The notes under the pieces were generated by a model that was not told where the DNA came from, ran no database searches, and was given only the letters and a program-made list of their open reading frames with translations. From assembly GCA_964388085.1 (NCBI GenBank), contig CAYLZW010000011.1, positions 1-47,845 of the forward strand: 47,845 nucleotides of DNA, given 5' to 3'. The first letter of the stretch is position 1. Each line of letters opens with the position of its first letter. Positions 6,690 to 14,642 of the stretch are shown here, piece after piece. Source of the DNA: CAYLZW01 sp964388085 (GTDB lineage Bacteria > Myxococcota > UBA727 > CAYLZW01). Position numbers and translations under genes: made by a program.

Positions 6690-8948
6690 ATGCGGGTAGA
6701 GCGCACAGGCGACGACAGCCCACGTCGCGGGCGGGCCCCGCGCGTGGGCGGAGAGCGTTGGCTCGATCTCGTTTTTCGACAGATGCCGGGCGCGGTGTGG
6801 GCGACCAACCGACGCCTCGAGATCTCCTGGGTGCTCGGCCGCGTCCTCGGGGATCCCACCAAGCCGGACGACGTCATCGGGCTGTCGGTCTACGACTACG
6901 TCGGCACCCACGACGACAACGACGCCGCCGTGCGGGGCCACAAATGCGCGCTCGCGGGCGAGAGCGCGCGCTTTCGCTACCAGCGTGAGCAGCGCTGTTA
7001 CGAGGTCACCATCGAGCCGCTCTGGTCGGACCACGAGGTCATCGGCTGCGTGGGGGCCGCCGTCGACGTCACCGCGCGCCAGGAGGCCGAGCAGCGGCTC
7101 GAGCGGAGCGAGGCGAGGCTGCGCGAGGCGCAGGATCTGGCGCACGTCGGCACCTGGCAGTGGGACGTCGCCGGCGATCGGGTCCAGTGGTCCGACGAGA
7201 TGCATCGCATCTACGGGGTCGCGCCGGGCACGTTCTCGGGGGAGTACGAGGCGTTCATCGAGCGCGTGCAGCGCGAGGACCGCGGGCTCGTGGAGCGCGC
7301 CATCCTCGGCGCGCTGCGCCGGCAGTCGAACTTCGACTTCAGCCATCGCATCGTGCGGCCCGACGGGGAGGTGCGCACGCTGCACTGCCGCGGCGCCGTG
7401 TTGACCGAGCACGGCCACGCGACGACGCTGGTGGGCTCCTGCTGGGACGTGACCGAGCAGGTCAACGCGCAAGCGGCCCTCGAGGAGAGCGTCTCGCTGC
7501 TGCGCGCGACCTTGAACTCCACCGCCGATGGGGTCCTCGTCATCGATCGAGAGGGCAACGTGGCGGCGGCGAACGATCGCTTCCTCGAGCTCTGGCACCT
7601 GCCGCGCCGGCTGCTCGAGACGAAGGACGACAAGCGCCTGCTCGCCGCCGTGCTCGAGCAGCTCGAGGATCCGGAGGCGTTCCAGGCGCGCGTGCGCGCG
7701 CTGTACGCCTCGCCACGAGAGGAGAGCCTCGACGAGCTGCGTTTCCGCGACGGGCGCGTGTTCGAGCGCTACTCGCAGCCACAGCGCGTGGGCGAGGAGA
7801 TCATCGGCCGCGTGTGGAGCTTCCGCGACGTGACCGAGCGCTCGCGCCTGCTCGCGCGCGCGACCTTCCTGTCCGACGCGAGCCGCCTGCTGGCCACGCT
7901 CGACGTCGAGAGCGCGCTCGGCTCCATGGCCCGCCTGGTGGTCGAGACGCTGGCCGAGGCGTGCGCCGTCGATCTGTATGAGCCGGGCGGGCCACGGCGG
8001 CTCGTCAGCGTGTGCCACGGCGAGGAGCCCCCGGAGCTCGCGGTCGCGAGCGCGGCGCTGCCGACCCGTCCCCAGGTGTACTCGGGCACCGGCCGCGCGT
8101 GGATGTCGGTGCCGGTGACCTCCCGCTCGACGTTGTTCGCCGCGCTGCGCATCGTAGCGCACGTGGAGCGCGCCTTCCTGCCGGCCGACGTCGACGTCGC
8201 CGTCGAGCTGGCCGCGCGCATCGCGCTGGCGCTCGAGAACGCGCGCGTGCACCAGGAGGCCTGCGAGGCGCTGCGCGCGCGTGACGAGGTGCTCGCCGTC
8301 GCGGCGCACGAGATCCGCGGGCCGCTCACGTCCATGCGCCTCGCCATCCACACGCTGCGCGCGCGCGCCGACGGCAAAGCGGACAACCAGGCCTTCGAGC
8401 TGCTCGAGCGCGAGAACCGCCGGCTGTCGCGCTTCGTCGACGAGCTGCTCGACGCGGTGCGCGTGCGCGGCGGGATGTTGACGCTGCAGCTCGAGGAGGT
8501 CGACCTGCAGCAGGTGATCCACGACGTCGTCGAGCGCATGGCGAGCGAGGTGGAGCGCTCCGGCTCCTCCCTCGGCGTGGTCATGGACGGCCCGGTCATG
8601 GGCGTGTGGGACAAAGACCGCCTCGACCAGGCCATCGGCAACCTGCTCTCGAACGCCGTCAAGTACGGCCTCGGCAAGCCCATCCGCATCGAGGTCAAGC
8701 CTGACGACGACCACGTCGAGATCAGCGTGATCGACCAGGGCATGGGCGTGGCGGACGACAAGCGCGAGCACCTCTTCGAGCCCTTCTCGCGCGCCGTCTC
8801 GCCGCGCCACTACGGCGGCCTCGGCCTCGGCCTGTACATCGTGCGCACCGTCATCGACAGCCTCGGCGGCAGCGTCAGCTTCGAGAGCGAGATCGGACGA
8901 GGCTCGCGCTTCACGTTGCGCCTGCCGCGGCGGCAGGGAGGCGAGTGA
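6690..8948 (+). CDS. Cytoplasmic multi-PAS/GAF sensor histidine kinase
   Basis: A 752-residue kinase without clear membrane segments. Domains in order: PAS at about 28-135; PAS_3-like at about 145-255 (VGTWQWDV, SHRIVRPDGEVR, then DVTEQ); PAS at about 265-385 ending FRDVTERSRL; GAF at about 395-525; HisKA with the phospho-acceptor in VAAHEIRGPLTS (H540); and a HATPase with N box (NLLSNAVKYG), G1 (DQGMGVADD), F box (LFEPFSR) and G2 (GGLGLGLYIV). It senses a soluble signal and autophosphorylates on H540. The downstream receiver gene overlaps its stop (TGATG), so that protein is the probable phosphate acceptor. GAGGGGGCGG serves as the ribosome site. Confidence 0.92.
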   Translation: MRVERTGDDSPRRGRAPRVGGERWLDLVFRQMPGAVWATNRRLEISWVLGRVLGDPTKPDDVIGLSVYDYVGTHDDNDAAVRGHKCALAGESARFRYQREQRCYEVTIEPLWSDHEVIGCVGAAVDVTARQEAEQRLERSEARLREAQDLAHVGTWQWDVAGDRVQWSDEMHRIYGVAPGTFSGEYEAFIERVQREDRGLVERAILGALRRQSNFDFSHRIVRPDGEVRTLHCRGAVLTEHGHATTLVGSCWDVTEQVNAQAALEESVSLLRATLNSTADGVLVIDREGNVAAANDRFLELWHLPRRLLETKDDKRLLAAVLEQLEDPEAFQARVRALYASPREESLDELRFRDGRVFERYSQPQRVGEEIIGRVWSFRDVTERSRLLARATFLSDASRLLATLDVESALGSMARLVVETLAEACAVDLYEPGGPRRLVSVCHGEEPPELAVASAALPTRPQVYSGTGRAWMSVPVTSRSTLFAALRIVAHVERAFLPADVDVAVELAARIALALENARVHQEACEALRARDEVLAVAAHEIRGPLTSMRLAIHTLRARADGKADNQAFELLERENRRLSRFVDELLDAVRVRGGMLTLQLEEVDLQQVIHDVVERMASEVERSGSSLGVVMDGPVMGVWDKDRLDQAIGNLLSNAVKYGLGKPIRIEVKPDDDHVEISVIDQGMGVADDKREHLFEPFSRAVSPRHYGGLGLGLYIVRTVIDSLGGSVSFESEIGRGSRFTLRLPRRQGGE

Positions 8949-9310
8949 TGTCGCGCGTGCTCATCGTCGACGACGACCTCGACGTCCGCACGGCGCTGGC
9001 CATGGTGCTCGAGGCCTGTGGCCTCTCGACGCTCGAGGCCGCGGACGGAGACGAGGCGCTCGAGCGCGCGCGCGCGGCGATGCCGGCGCTCGATCTCATT
9101 CTGCTCGATATGCGGATGCCGAAGCGCAGCGGCACCGAGGTGCTCGACGCCCTCGGCCAGGAGCACGACGGCCTCTCGCACGTGCCCGTGGTCGTGCTCT
9201 CCGGGGACGAGTCCGCCCGGCAGGACGCCGAGGCGCACGGCGCCGCCTGGATCAGGAAGCCCGTCGACGTCGATCAGCTGCTCGACACCATCCAGCGCAT
9301 GGTGCGGTAG
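8948..9310 (+). CDS. Single-domain response regulator (receiver only)
   Basis: A 120-residue CheY-like receiver. Acidic pocket D8-D10, phospho-acceptor D54 in LILLDMRMP, switch Ser in VVLSGD, and conserved Lys in WIRKPVD are all present. There is no output domain. Its ATG overlaps the TGA of the kinase gene (translational coupling), and an in-frame GTG lies one codon earlier. As a stand-alone receiver it could relay phosphate to a phosphotransfer protein or act by protein contact, as CheY and DivK do. Confidence 0.92.
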   Translation: MSRVLIVDDDLDVRTALAMVLEACGLSTLEAADGDEALERARAAMPALDLILLDMRMPKRSGTEVLDALGQEHDGLSHVPVVVLSGDESARQDAEAHGAAWIRKPVDVDQLLDTIQRMVR

Positions 9311-9342
9311 GGCGGAGGGGTTTTGCTGCCGTGCTGGCGGTG

Positions 9343-9348
9343 TAGACA
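9343..9348 (+). promoter_or_regulatory. Candidate leaderless promoter (TAGACA)
   Basis: TAGACA ends six bases before the ATG at 9355. TTTTGC at 9321-9326 with a 16-bp spacer is a possible -35 element. There is no Shine-Dalgarno apart from a weak AGG. Confidence 0.35.
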
Positions 9349-9354
9349 GGTGCG

Positions 9355-10944
9355 ATGACCAGCGCGCCTCGCACCGTCTTCTCGTCGGACCTCGTCCGCT
9401 GCGCCGCGGCGCTCCTGTTGCTCGCCCCTGCCTGTACCCCGGCGCCAACCGCGCTCGACGGTGGCAGAGATGACGCAGGGGCCGCGAACGCACCGCTCGA
9501 CGCGGGCGCGCTCGACGCCGGCGCGCTCGACGCCGGCGCGCTCGACGCTGGAGAGGAGGGAGGCCTCGACGCCGGCGCGTTCGCCGACGCCGGAGACGTG
9601 CACGACGACGCCGGGGACGCGGCGACGGACGCAGGCGACACGGACGCCGGGGACGACGTCCCGCCGCCGGAGACCTGCAGCGCGCCCGCCTCACTCGGCC
9701 GCGGCAACGCCTGGGTGCGCCAGAACCCGATGCTGATCTCGGGCCTCTCGGTCGCCATGGGCGCGCCCTCGGTGGCGGCGGTGAACGCGTACTTCGACGA
9801 CTTCCACGCGAACGCCGTGCACCTGTGGGAGAACGGCCTGCCGAACGAGCTGGGCGCTTGGAGCGCCGCCGGCCACGAAGGGTTCCGCTACCTCTCGTGG
9901 GTGCACCGCGACGGCACCAGCGTCGACAACGCGCAGGTGCTCGGCGGCATGGCGCCGCTGCCCGGCCGCGTCGGCTACCAGATCGGAGACGAGCCCACCG
10001 ACCAGACCTCGCTCGCTGAGATCGCCGCCGGCGCCGCAGCGGTGAAGGCCGCGGATCCCGAGGGCCTGCGCATCATCAACCTGAACGACAGCGACGGCGC
10101 CAACGCCCTGCGCCAGCAGGCGGCGCAGCTCGCCGACATCGACGTGCTCTCCTACGACCACTACGAGTGGGGCCGCGGCGCTTATGGCGGTCTCGGCGAC
10201 ACGCGCGCCAAGGCGCTCGCGGCCGGTAAGCCCTATTGGCGCTACATCTTGAGCTTCCACTACAAGGACGAGGCCGCCGAGGGCACGCTCTCGGATCTCC
10301 GCTGGGACGCCTTCGTCGGCGCCGTGTACGGCTTCACCGGCTACACCTGGTTCGTGTACTCGATCGACGAGCAGAACGAGTCCGTCGCGCCGCTGCTGTT
10401 CGACACGGGCGGTGACTTCAGCGCCGCCAGGACGCCCCTCTACGACGCCGCGGCGGCCGTGAACGTCGAGCTAGCGCAGCTCGGCCGCACGCTGGTCTTG
10501 CTCGAGAGCCAGGACGTGCGCTTCGTCGCCCGCTACCCCATCCTGAAGCCTCCCGGCGTCGCTGCCTGGAGCGCGGGCGCCGGCGGCGATCCCTATCTGA
10601 GCGCCGTCACGCTCGAGGACGATCGCGACGCGCTGCTGGGCTTGTTCCGCGACGACTGTGACGAGCCCTACGTCATGCTGCAGAACCAGGCGCACGACGG
10701 CGCGGACCTGCCGAACAACAGCGCGAGCGCGGCCTCCTTCACATTGTCGTTCGATTTCTCCAGCGCCGAGGACGAGAGCCTCGACGAGAGCGCGCTCCTC
10801 GCGCTCGATCTGACGAGCGGTGACATCGTCACGCTGCCGCTCACCTCCACGGGCGCGAGCAGCGCCGCGCTCGAGGTGAGCCTGCCGGCGGGAGGCGTCC
10901 TGCTGTTCAAGTACAAGACCGCGCGGCCGTTCACGCGCCAATGA
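9355..10944 (+). CDS. Lipoprotein with Asp/Ala/Gly spacer and glycoside-hydrolase-like barrel
   Basis: A 529-residue lipoprotein: hydrophobic N-terminus with lipobox LAPAC (C27), then a long low-complexity spacer at residues 35-105 built on DAG units, then a globular domain. The domain begins with motifs typical of (beta/alpha)8 sugar hydrolases (VHLWENGLPNELG, YLSWVHRDG) and contains GYQIGDEPTD, where E213 resembles a clan GH-A acid/base Glu. Later motifs include DVLSYDHYEW and YTWFVYS. The last 100 residues are beta-rich, like an accessory beta-sandwich. The likely role is a surface-anchored enzyme acting on polysaccharide; substrate unknown. Its end overlaps the convergent kinase gene by 14 bp. 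Confidence 0.7.
   Translation: MTSAPRTVFSSDLVRCAAALLLLAPACTPAPTALDGGRDDAGAANAPLDAGALDAGALDAGALDAGEEGGLDAGAFADAGDVHDDAGDAATDAGDTDAGDDVPPPETCSAPASLGRGNAWVRQNPMLISGLSVAMGAPSVAAVNAYFDDFHANAVHLWENGLPNELGAWSAAGHEGFRYLSWVHRDGTSVDNAQVLGGMAPLPGRVGYQIGDEPTDQTSLAEIAAGAAAVKAADPEGLRIINLNDSDGANALRQQAAQLADIDVLSYDHYEWGRGAYGGLGDTRAKALAAGKPYWRYILSFHYKDEAAEGTLSDLRWDAFVGAVYGFTGYTWFVYSIDEQNESVAPLLFDTGGDFSAARTPLYDAAAAVNVELAQLGRTLVLLESQDVRFVARYPILKPPGVAAWSAGAGGDPYLSAVTLEDDRDALLGLFRDDCDEPYVMLQNQAHDGADLPNNSASAASFTLSFDFSSAEDESLDESALLALDLTSGDIVTLPLTSTGASSAALEVSLPAGGVLLFKYKTARPFTRQ
9496..9552 (+). repeat. 15-bp tandem repeats encoding LDAGA
   Basis: Three near-identical copies of CTCGACGC(C/G)GGCGCG (9496-9510, 9511-9525, 9526-9540) are followed by a partial fourth. 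They are in frame and lengthen the lipoprotein spacer, so copy number can vary without breaking the gene. Confidence 0.8.
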
Positions 10945-12313
10945 CGCTCGGCAGCGGGAGGTCGGCGCCGGCGTTGGCGATGTCCTCGAGCCGCTCGCCC
11001 TCCGAGCGCACGAGCTCGATGGTCAGAAGCGCCCCCTCGTCGTTGGCGCGCGCCACGCGGCCACCGCTCGCGCGGGTCAGGCGCTCGAGCGTGTACAGCC
11101 CGAGCCCGGTGCCGCCCTGCTTCGTCGTGAAGAAGCCCTGTACGGGCTGACCGAGCAGGCTCGCCGCGAAGCCGGGTCCGTCGTCCTTGACGATCAGGCG
11201 GAGGTAGGGGCTCTCCTGGCCCGCCTCGACGCTCACCCACACGACGCCGGCGTGCCGGTCGCCGTTGCCCTCGCACGCGTTCACGAGCGCGTTCTCGACG
11301 ATGCGCGCCAGCGTCACCTCGCCGCCGGCCACGCGGGCCATGGTGGCGCCGCTCGGGGCGGCGAGCTCGAGGCGCACGGAGGGAAAGCGGCGCTGCACCT
11401 CGGCGACGAGGCGCGTGAGCACCGGCTTCACGCGGACGTGATCGGGCGCGACCTCGGCGAGGCGCTCGCGACCGACGCTCGAGATCTCCTCGAGCAGCAG
11501 GGTCACCCTGTCGAGCGAGCCCTCGAGGTTCTGCGCGATCTCAGCGACGGTGCCGCGGGCCGCGTCCAGGTGATCTCTGCGCGTCAACAGCTGCAGCGTC
11601 TCGGCGCCGACGTGCGCCGCCATGACGGCGTTCCGCACGTCGTGGTTCCGCGCCACGATGTCGAGCAGCATGTCGGCCAGCGCCGTGATCTTGTGCGATT
11701 GGTCATCGAGCATCTGCGCTTGCACGGCGGCGCGCAGCTGCTCCGACTCCGCGCGGTGCCGGTCGGCCTTCTGCGCGAAGGCGCCGAGCAGGAGCTTGCC
11801 GGCGACGCCCGTGAGCCCGACGACGGCGAAGATGGCGACGTGATCCGACGTCGGTCGCAGCGCTACGGCGACGGTGAAGACGAGCACCGAGCCCATGGCG
11901 TGCCAGGGCGTCTTCGGCGAGACGCGAAAGACCCAGCCGTACCAGGTGGTCGTGAACACCGCGATGCCCGCGAACACCGCCGCGCCCGGCAGCTCGGAGA
12001 AGGCGACCAGGATCGAGGCGAACAGCTCCATACCGAGCGCGAACAGGAGCTCGATGGAGGCGATCACCCGCTGCGGCAGCGTGCGCCGCCTCTCGTACAG
12101 CGCGAGCGGCATGGCGACGAGCAAGAGCAGCCCGAGCAGGAGCAGCGGCGGCCAGGGCTCGAGCCGAAACAGCGCCCTCGTGCCGGGGACGACGGAGCCG
12201 AGGCTGACGATGCCGCCGCTCAGCACCGCGAGGGACACCCACGTTCCGAATGACCGCCCGGACTTCCTGCCCGCGACGTCCTGCTGGTCGATCCACTCGA
12301 TGAGGGCTCGCAT
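10931..12313 (-). CDS. Membrane-bound sensor histidine kinase
   Basis: A 460-residue kinase. Residues 25-180 contain about five or six hydrophobic segments (for example PPLLLLGLLLLVAMPLALY and VAIFAVVGLTGVAGKLLLGA). A cytoplasmic helix leads to a divergent H box with H224 in ARNHDVRNAV. The ATPase domain shows the N box ENALVNACEG, G1 KDDGPGF, the F-like motif GFFTTK and G2 GGTGLGLYTL. The sensor region has no recognised ligand domain, so the membrane part probably senses the signal. AAGGAG precedes the ATG. It is 23 bp downstream of a 105-residue gene, probably one transcript; no response regulator is adjacent. Confidence 0.9.
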   Translation of the reverse strand: MRALIEWIDQQDVAGRKSGRSFGTWVSLAVLSGGIVSLGSVVPGTRALFRLEPWPPLLLLGLLLLVAMPLALYERRRTLPQRVIASIELLFALGMELFASILVAFSELPGAAVFAGIAVFTTTWYGWVFRVSPKTPWHAMGSVLVFTVAVALRPTSDHVAIFAVVGLTGVAGKLLLGAFAQKADRHRAESEQLRAAVQAQMLDDQSHKITALADMLLDIVARNHDVRNAVMAAHVGAETLQLLTRRDHLDAARGTVAEIAQNLEGSLDRVTLLLEEISSVGRERLAEVAPDHVRVKPVLTRLVAEVQRRFPSVRLELAAPSGATMARVAGGEVTLARIVENALVNACEGNGDRHAGVVWVSVEAGQESPYLRLIVKDDGPGFAASLLGQPVQGFFTTKQGGTGLGLYTLERLTRASGGRVARANDEGALLTIELVRSEGERLEDIANAGADLPLPSVIGA

Positions 12314-12336
12314 CGACGCTCCTTCAAACCGCTCTG

Positions 12337-12654
12337 TCAGCCGTACGCCGTGACGTAATAGCCCGACTTGGCGTTGATCTCGTTGGAGTCTCGGCCCATC
12401 TGCGCCATGCGCTCGTCGAGCTCGCGCTTGATGTCGGGGCTGCCTCGCTGCACGACCTCGACCTTCACGCTGCCGCCCGAGAGGACCGTGTGCAGCGCCT
12501 CGAGCACGGGCTCCATGTCCTTCGCGATCTTCATGTCGCCGATGGGTCCCTCGTAGACGCCGAGGCCGATGGCCCGCATCAAATAGTCATAGGCGGATTG
12601 GGTGAGCTGGTAGGAGACCAGCGTGGGGCCGATGTTCGAAGGGTAGTCAGGCAT
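12337..12654 (-). CDS. Small conserved-looking protein upstream of a histidine kinase, unknown
   Basis: A 105-residue soluble protein without signal peptide. The N-terminus is helical (LTQSAYDYLMRAIGLGVYEG), the middle mixed (VKVEVVQRGSPD), followed by a charged helix (IKRELDERMAQMGRDSNEI) and a short Tyr-rich tail ending YVTAYG. AAGGA precedes the ATG. It is 23 bp upstream of the membrane kinase, so the two are likely co-transcribed and it may modulate or report on that kinase. Its size and helical character also resemble the small proteins at 1267-3280. I recognise no family. Confidence 0.6.
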   Translation of the reverse strand: MPDYPSNIGPTLVSYQLTQSAYDYLMRAIGLGVYEGPIGDMKIAKDMEPVLEALHTVLSGGSVKVEVVQRGSPDIKRELDERMAQMGRDSNEINAKSGYYVTAYG

Positions 12655-12776
12655 CGTCAGGTCCTTCTGCGCGGCGCGCGGTGAGCGGCTCCTCCCGGAG
12701 CCTTTCGCGACGAAATCGTCACGAACGGAGACAATGAGCGAGGCGCAATGGAACGGAGCACACCCAGGCCATCAGC

Positions 12777-13706
12777 CTAGGCGCTCGCGCGCACCTCTCG
12801 CTCGAAGAGCCAGTCACTGTCCGGTGGCGCGACATAGACGCCACCTTCGACGGCGTACGCGTAGGGCGAGAGCGCGTCCGCCTCTTCGCCGTTCGCGCCG
12901 ACGAGGGCGTCGAGGGCAGGCACGAAATGATGCGGCGAGCGCGAGGCCGCGACGAAGCACAGCCCCTCGTTTCCGCTGGCCCGGAACGGGAAGCCGCGGC
13001 GCACGAAGCCGCTCCCCTTCGCGTCCGGCCAGGGATCGCCGACCGCCCGCTGGACGAGCACGTGCGCGGTGTTCGGCGCGTCCTCCTTCTCCCGGCCGTC
13101 CGGCCAGCGCCCGATGACGTCGGCCTGGCGCGACTCGCGCAGCCGCTTGAACGCCTCGAGGTCCTGCCGCCAGCGTTGGTAGAGCAGCCAGCTCGCGCCG
13201 CGCGCGGGGCCCTCGTGAATGATGGCGTCGCGCTCGACCTCCTCGTGCGTCGGCGGGCGCAGGCCGTCCCGAAAGCCGAAGGCCTCGCGCCCGTCGCCGA
13301 TGCGGCCGCCGAGCAGCTCCACGTCGAGCCAGCAGAAGGTCTCGAGCGTGCGCTGCGCTCTGCGCAAGAGGCCGAGGCCGGACTCGACGTCAGGGCTCGC
13401 CACCTGCACGAACAGGTCGCCCTGCGTCGCCGGCATCGCGCCGCGCGGGCCCCGACGCGGCAGCAGCGGGGTCGGCAGCTCGGCCGCGAGCGCGTCATGC
13501 GCGAAGTGCCCCGCGAGCGCGCGCAGCGACAGGGCCACCAGGCAGTGGGCGCCTTCGCGGCGGGCCTCGTCATGGAGCGTGTCGAGGATGCGGGCGGCCA
13601 GCGCGCGGGTGTGGTCCGGACGGGTGCCGGCGACGCTGCGCCACACCTGAATGCCCGAGAGCTTGCCGGGGCCGTGAAACAGCGCTCTTTGTGCGATGAC
13701 ATTCAT
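12777..13706 (-). CDS. DyP-type heme peroxidase
   Basis: A 309-residue dye-decolorising peroxidase. The family GxxDG motif is GFRDG (residues 144-148, with D147 the distal Asp). ATQGDLFVQVAS precedes it. GASWLLYQRWRQDLEAF follows and carries the likely distal Arg. NTAHVLVQR supplies a candidate proximal heme His (H215), and VRRGFPF is typical of the C-terminal half. No Tat signal is seen, so the protein is probably cytoplasmic, like YfeX-type members. The ATG at 13706 is chosen because homologous sequence starts there; a GTG four codons earlier is possible and no good Shine-Dalgarno is seen. It diverges from the isoprenoid/methyltransferase pair, which raises the possibility of shared control. 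Confidence 0.85.
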   Translation of the reverse strand: MNVIAQRALFHGPGKLSGIQVWRSVAGTRPDHTRALAARILDTLHDEARREGAHCLVALSLRALAGHFAHDALAAELPTPLLPRRGPRGAMPATQGDLFVQVASPDVESGLGLLRRAQRTLETFCWLDVELLGGRIGDGREAFGFRDGLRPPTHEEVERDAIIHEGPARGASWLLYQRWRQDLEAFKRLRESRQADVIGRWPDGREKEDAPNTAHVLVQRAVGDPWPDAKGSGFVRRGFPFRASGNEGLCFVAASRSPHHFVPALDALVGANGEEADALSPYAYAVEGGVYVAPPDSDWLFEREVRASA

Positions 13707-13743
13707 GGGAGTGATCACAGCGCCGCAGCCGATCCCGCGCAAC

Positions 13744-13757
13744 GCAAGCGCGCTTGC
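13744..13757. promoter_or_regulatory. 14-bp perfect palindrome in the divergent intergenic region
   Basis: GCAAGCGCGCTTGC reads the same on both strands, 38 bp upstream of the peroxidase start. It could be an operator for a dimeric regulator. GC-rich palindromes of this length are not rare, so this is a candidate only. Confidence 0.3.
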
Positions 13758-13769
13758 ACCCCCCCTGGC

Positions 13770-13781
13770 TGCCGGCCGGCA
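13770..13781. promoter_or_regulatory. 12-bp perfect palindrome in the divergent intergenic region
   Basis: TGCCGGCCGGCA is a perfect palindrome 13 bp from the preceding one, between the peroxidase and isoprenoid-enzyme genes. It is a candidate second operator, with the same caution about chance. Confidence 0.25.
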
Positions 13782-13904
13782 TGTCTCACTCCGGCACCAT
13801 GAGGCCCCGCTCACGTCGTGCATCGTTTGCGCCGCGCTACGGTGAAAGCTCGCGAGATTTGCGCCGAGGTCACGCCCGCGGCCGGGGAGGAGCGTGCGAG
13901 CACC

Positions 13905-14642
13905 ATGAGCGGGGGCATCATCTACCGGACCGCGCTGCAGCTCATGGAGCAGCAACAGCTCGCGACCGGCGCCGAGCGGGAGGTGCTCGCCGCGCTCGAG
14001 GCCGCGAAGAAGCTCGCGCTGCTGCAGCTCCTCTATGAGGCTGGTCACGAAGCTCGGCTCGGGCGCGACGAGCTGCACCTGCGCGCCGCCGGCTGCTTTC
14101 TCAACTTCGCCGCCGGCAACCTCGCGGACGACCTCATCGACGGGGACTGCGACTACCTGGACGATCCCATCCGCGTCGGCCCCTCGACGCAATTCCTGCT
14201 GCAGAACGCCGCCTATCGCTGCTGGCTGTCGTCGTCGTCGCCGCCCGGCGCCCTCCTGCGCTGCGCCGATCACCTGACGCGCGCGGCGGGGCCGAACCAC
14301 GTCGAGGTGCGCACCGAGCGCTGGACCGCGGCGCTGTTTCGCCACGTCGGGGAGGCCATCGTCGGGCGCCAATGGGCCGCGTACCTCGAGGTGCTGTGGG
14401 GGGGCAGCGCGCTCGAGGCCAAGGCCGGGCGCGTGGGGCTCGGCATCGGCGTGGTGGCGCACGTCGCGGACGACATCCGCAGCGCGGACCCGCGCTGGAC
14501 GAGCCTGAGCGACGACGACAAGGCGAGCGTGAAGGCGTGGGCGCTCGAGCTCGCGAACGGTCTCAAGGCGGACCGGCTGGTCACCGCCGATCACGTGCTG
14601 CGCGCGTCCGCCGTCGTGCTCGGGGAGGCGTTCGCGCCATGA
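13905..14642 (+). CDS. Class I isoprenoid-biosynthesis-type enzyme (prenyl/terpene synthase fold)
   Basis: A 245-residue all-helical protein with two Asp-rich motifs spaced as in class I isoprenoid enzymes. DDLIDGDCDYLDD lies at residues 75-87, and VADDIRSADPRW (D189/D190) lies near the C-terminus. These would bind the diphosphate-bridging Mg2+ ions of a prenyl diphosphate substrate. The protein is shorter than ordinary farnesyl/geranylgeranyl synthases (about 290-330) and lacks their canonical DDxxD plus downstream Arg pattern, so substrate and product are uncertain. The ATG at 13905 has GGGGAGGAG about 12 bases upstream. Its stop overlaps the methyltransferase start (ATGA), so the two are translationally coupled. 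Confidence 0.65.
   Translation: MSGGIIYRTALQLMEQQQLATGAEREVLAALEAAKKLALLQLLYEAGHEARLGRDELHLRAAGCFLNFAAGNLADDLIDGDCDYLDDPIRVGPSTQFLLQNAAYRCWLSSSSPPGALLRCADHLTRAAGPNHVEVRTERWTAALFRHVGEAIVGRQWAAYLEVLWGGSALEAKAGRVGLGIGVVAHVADDIRSADPRWTSLSDDDKASVKAWALELANGLKADRLVTADHVLRASAVVLGEAFAP

Noticed and set aside
5541..8810. Minus-strand open frame of about 1089 codons antisense to the exported protein and multi-PAS kinase genes
   Set aside because: Composition is Arg/Ala/His/Gln-rich with no domain; it is a by-product of GC-rich codon bias opposite a clear histidine kinase.
13707..14594. N-terminal extension of the DyP peroxidase to 14594
   Set aside because: The extension is antisense to the isoprenoid enzyme gene and lacks any peroxidase sequence; the family fold begins at 13706.
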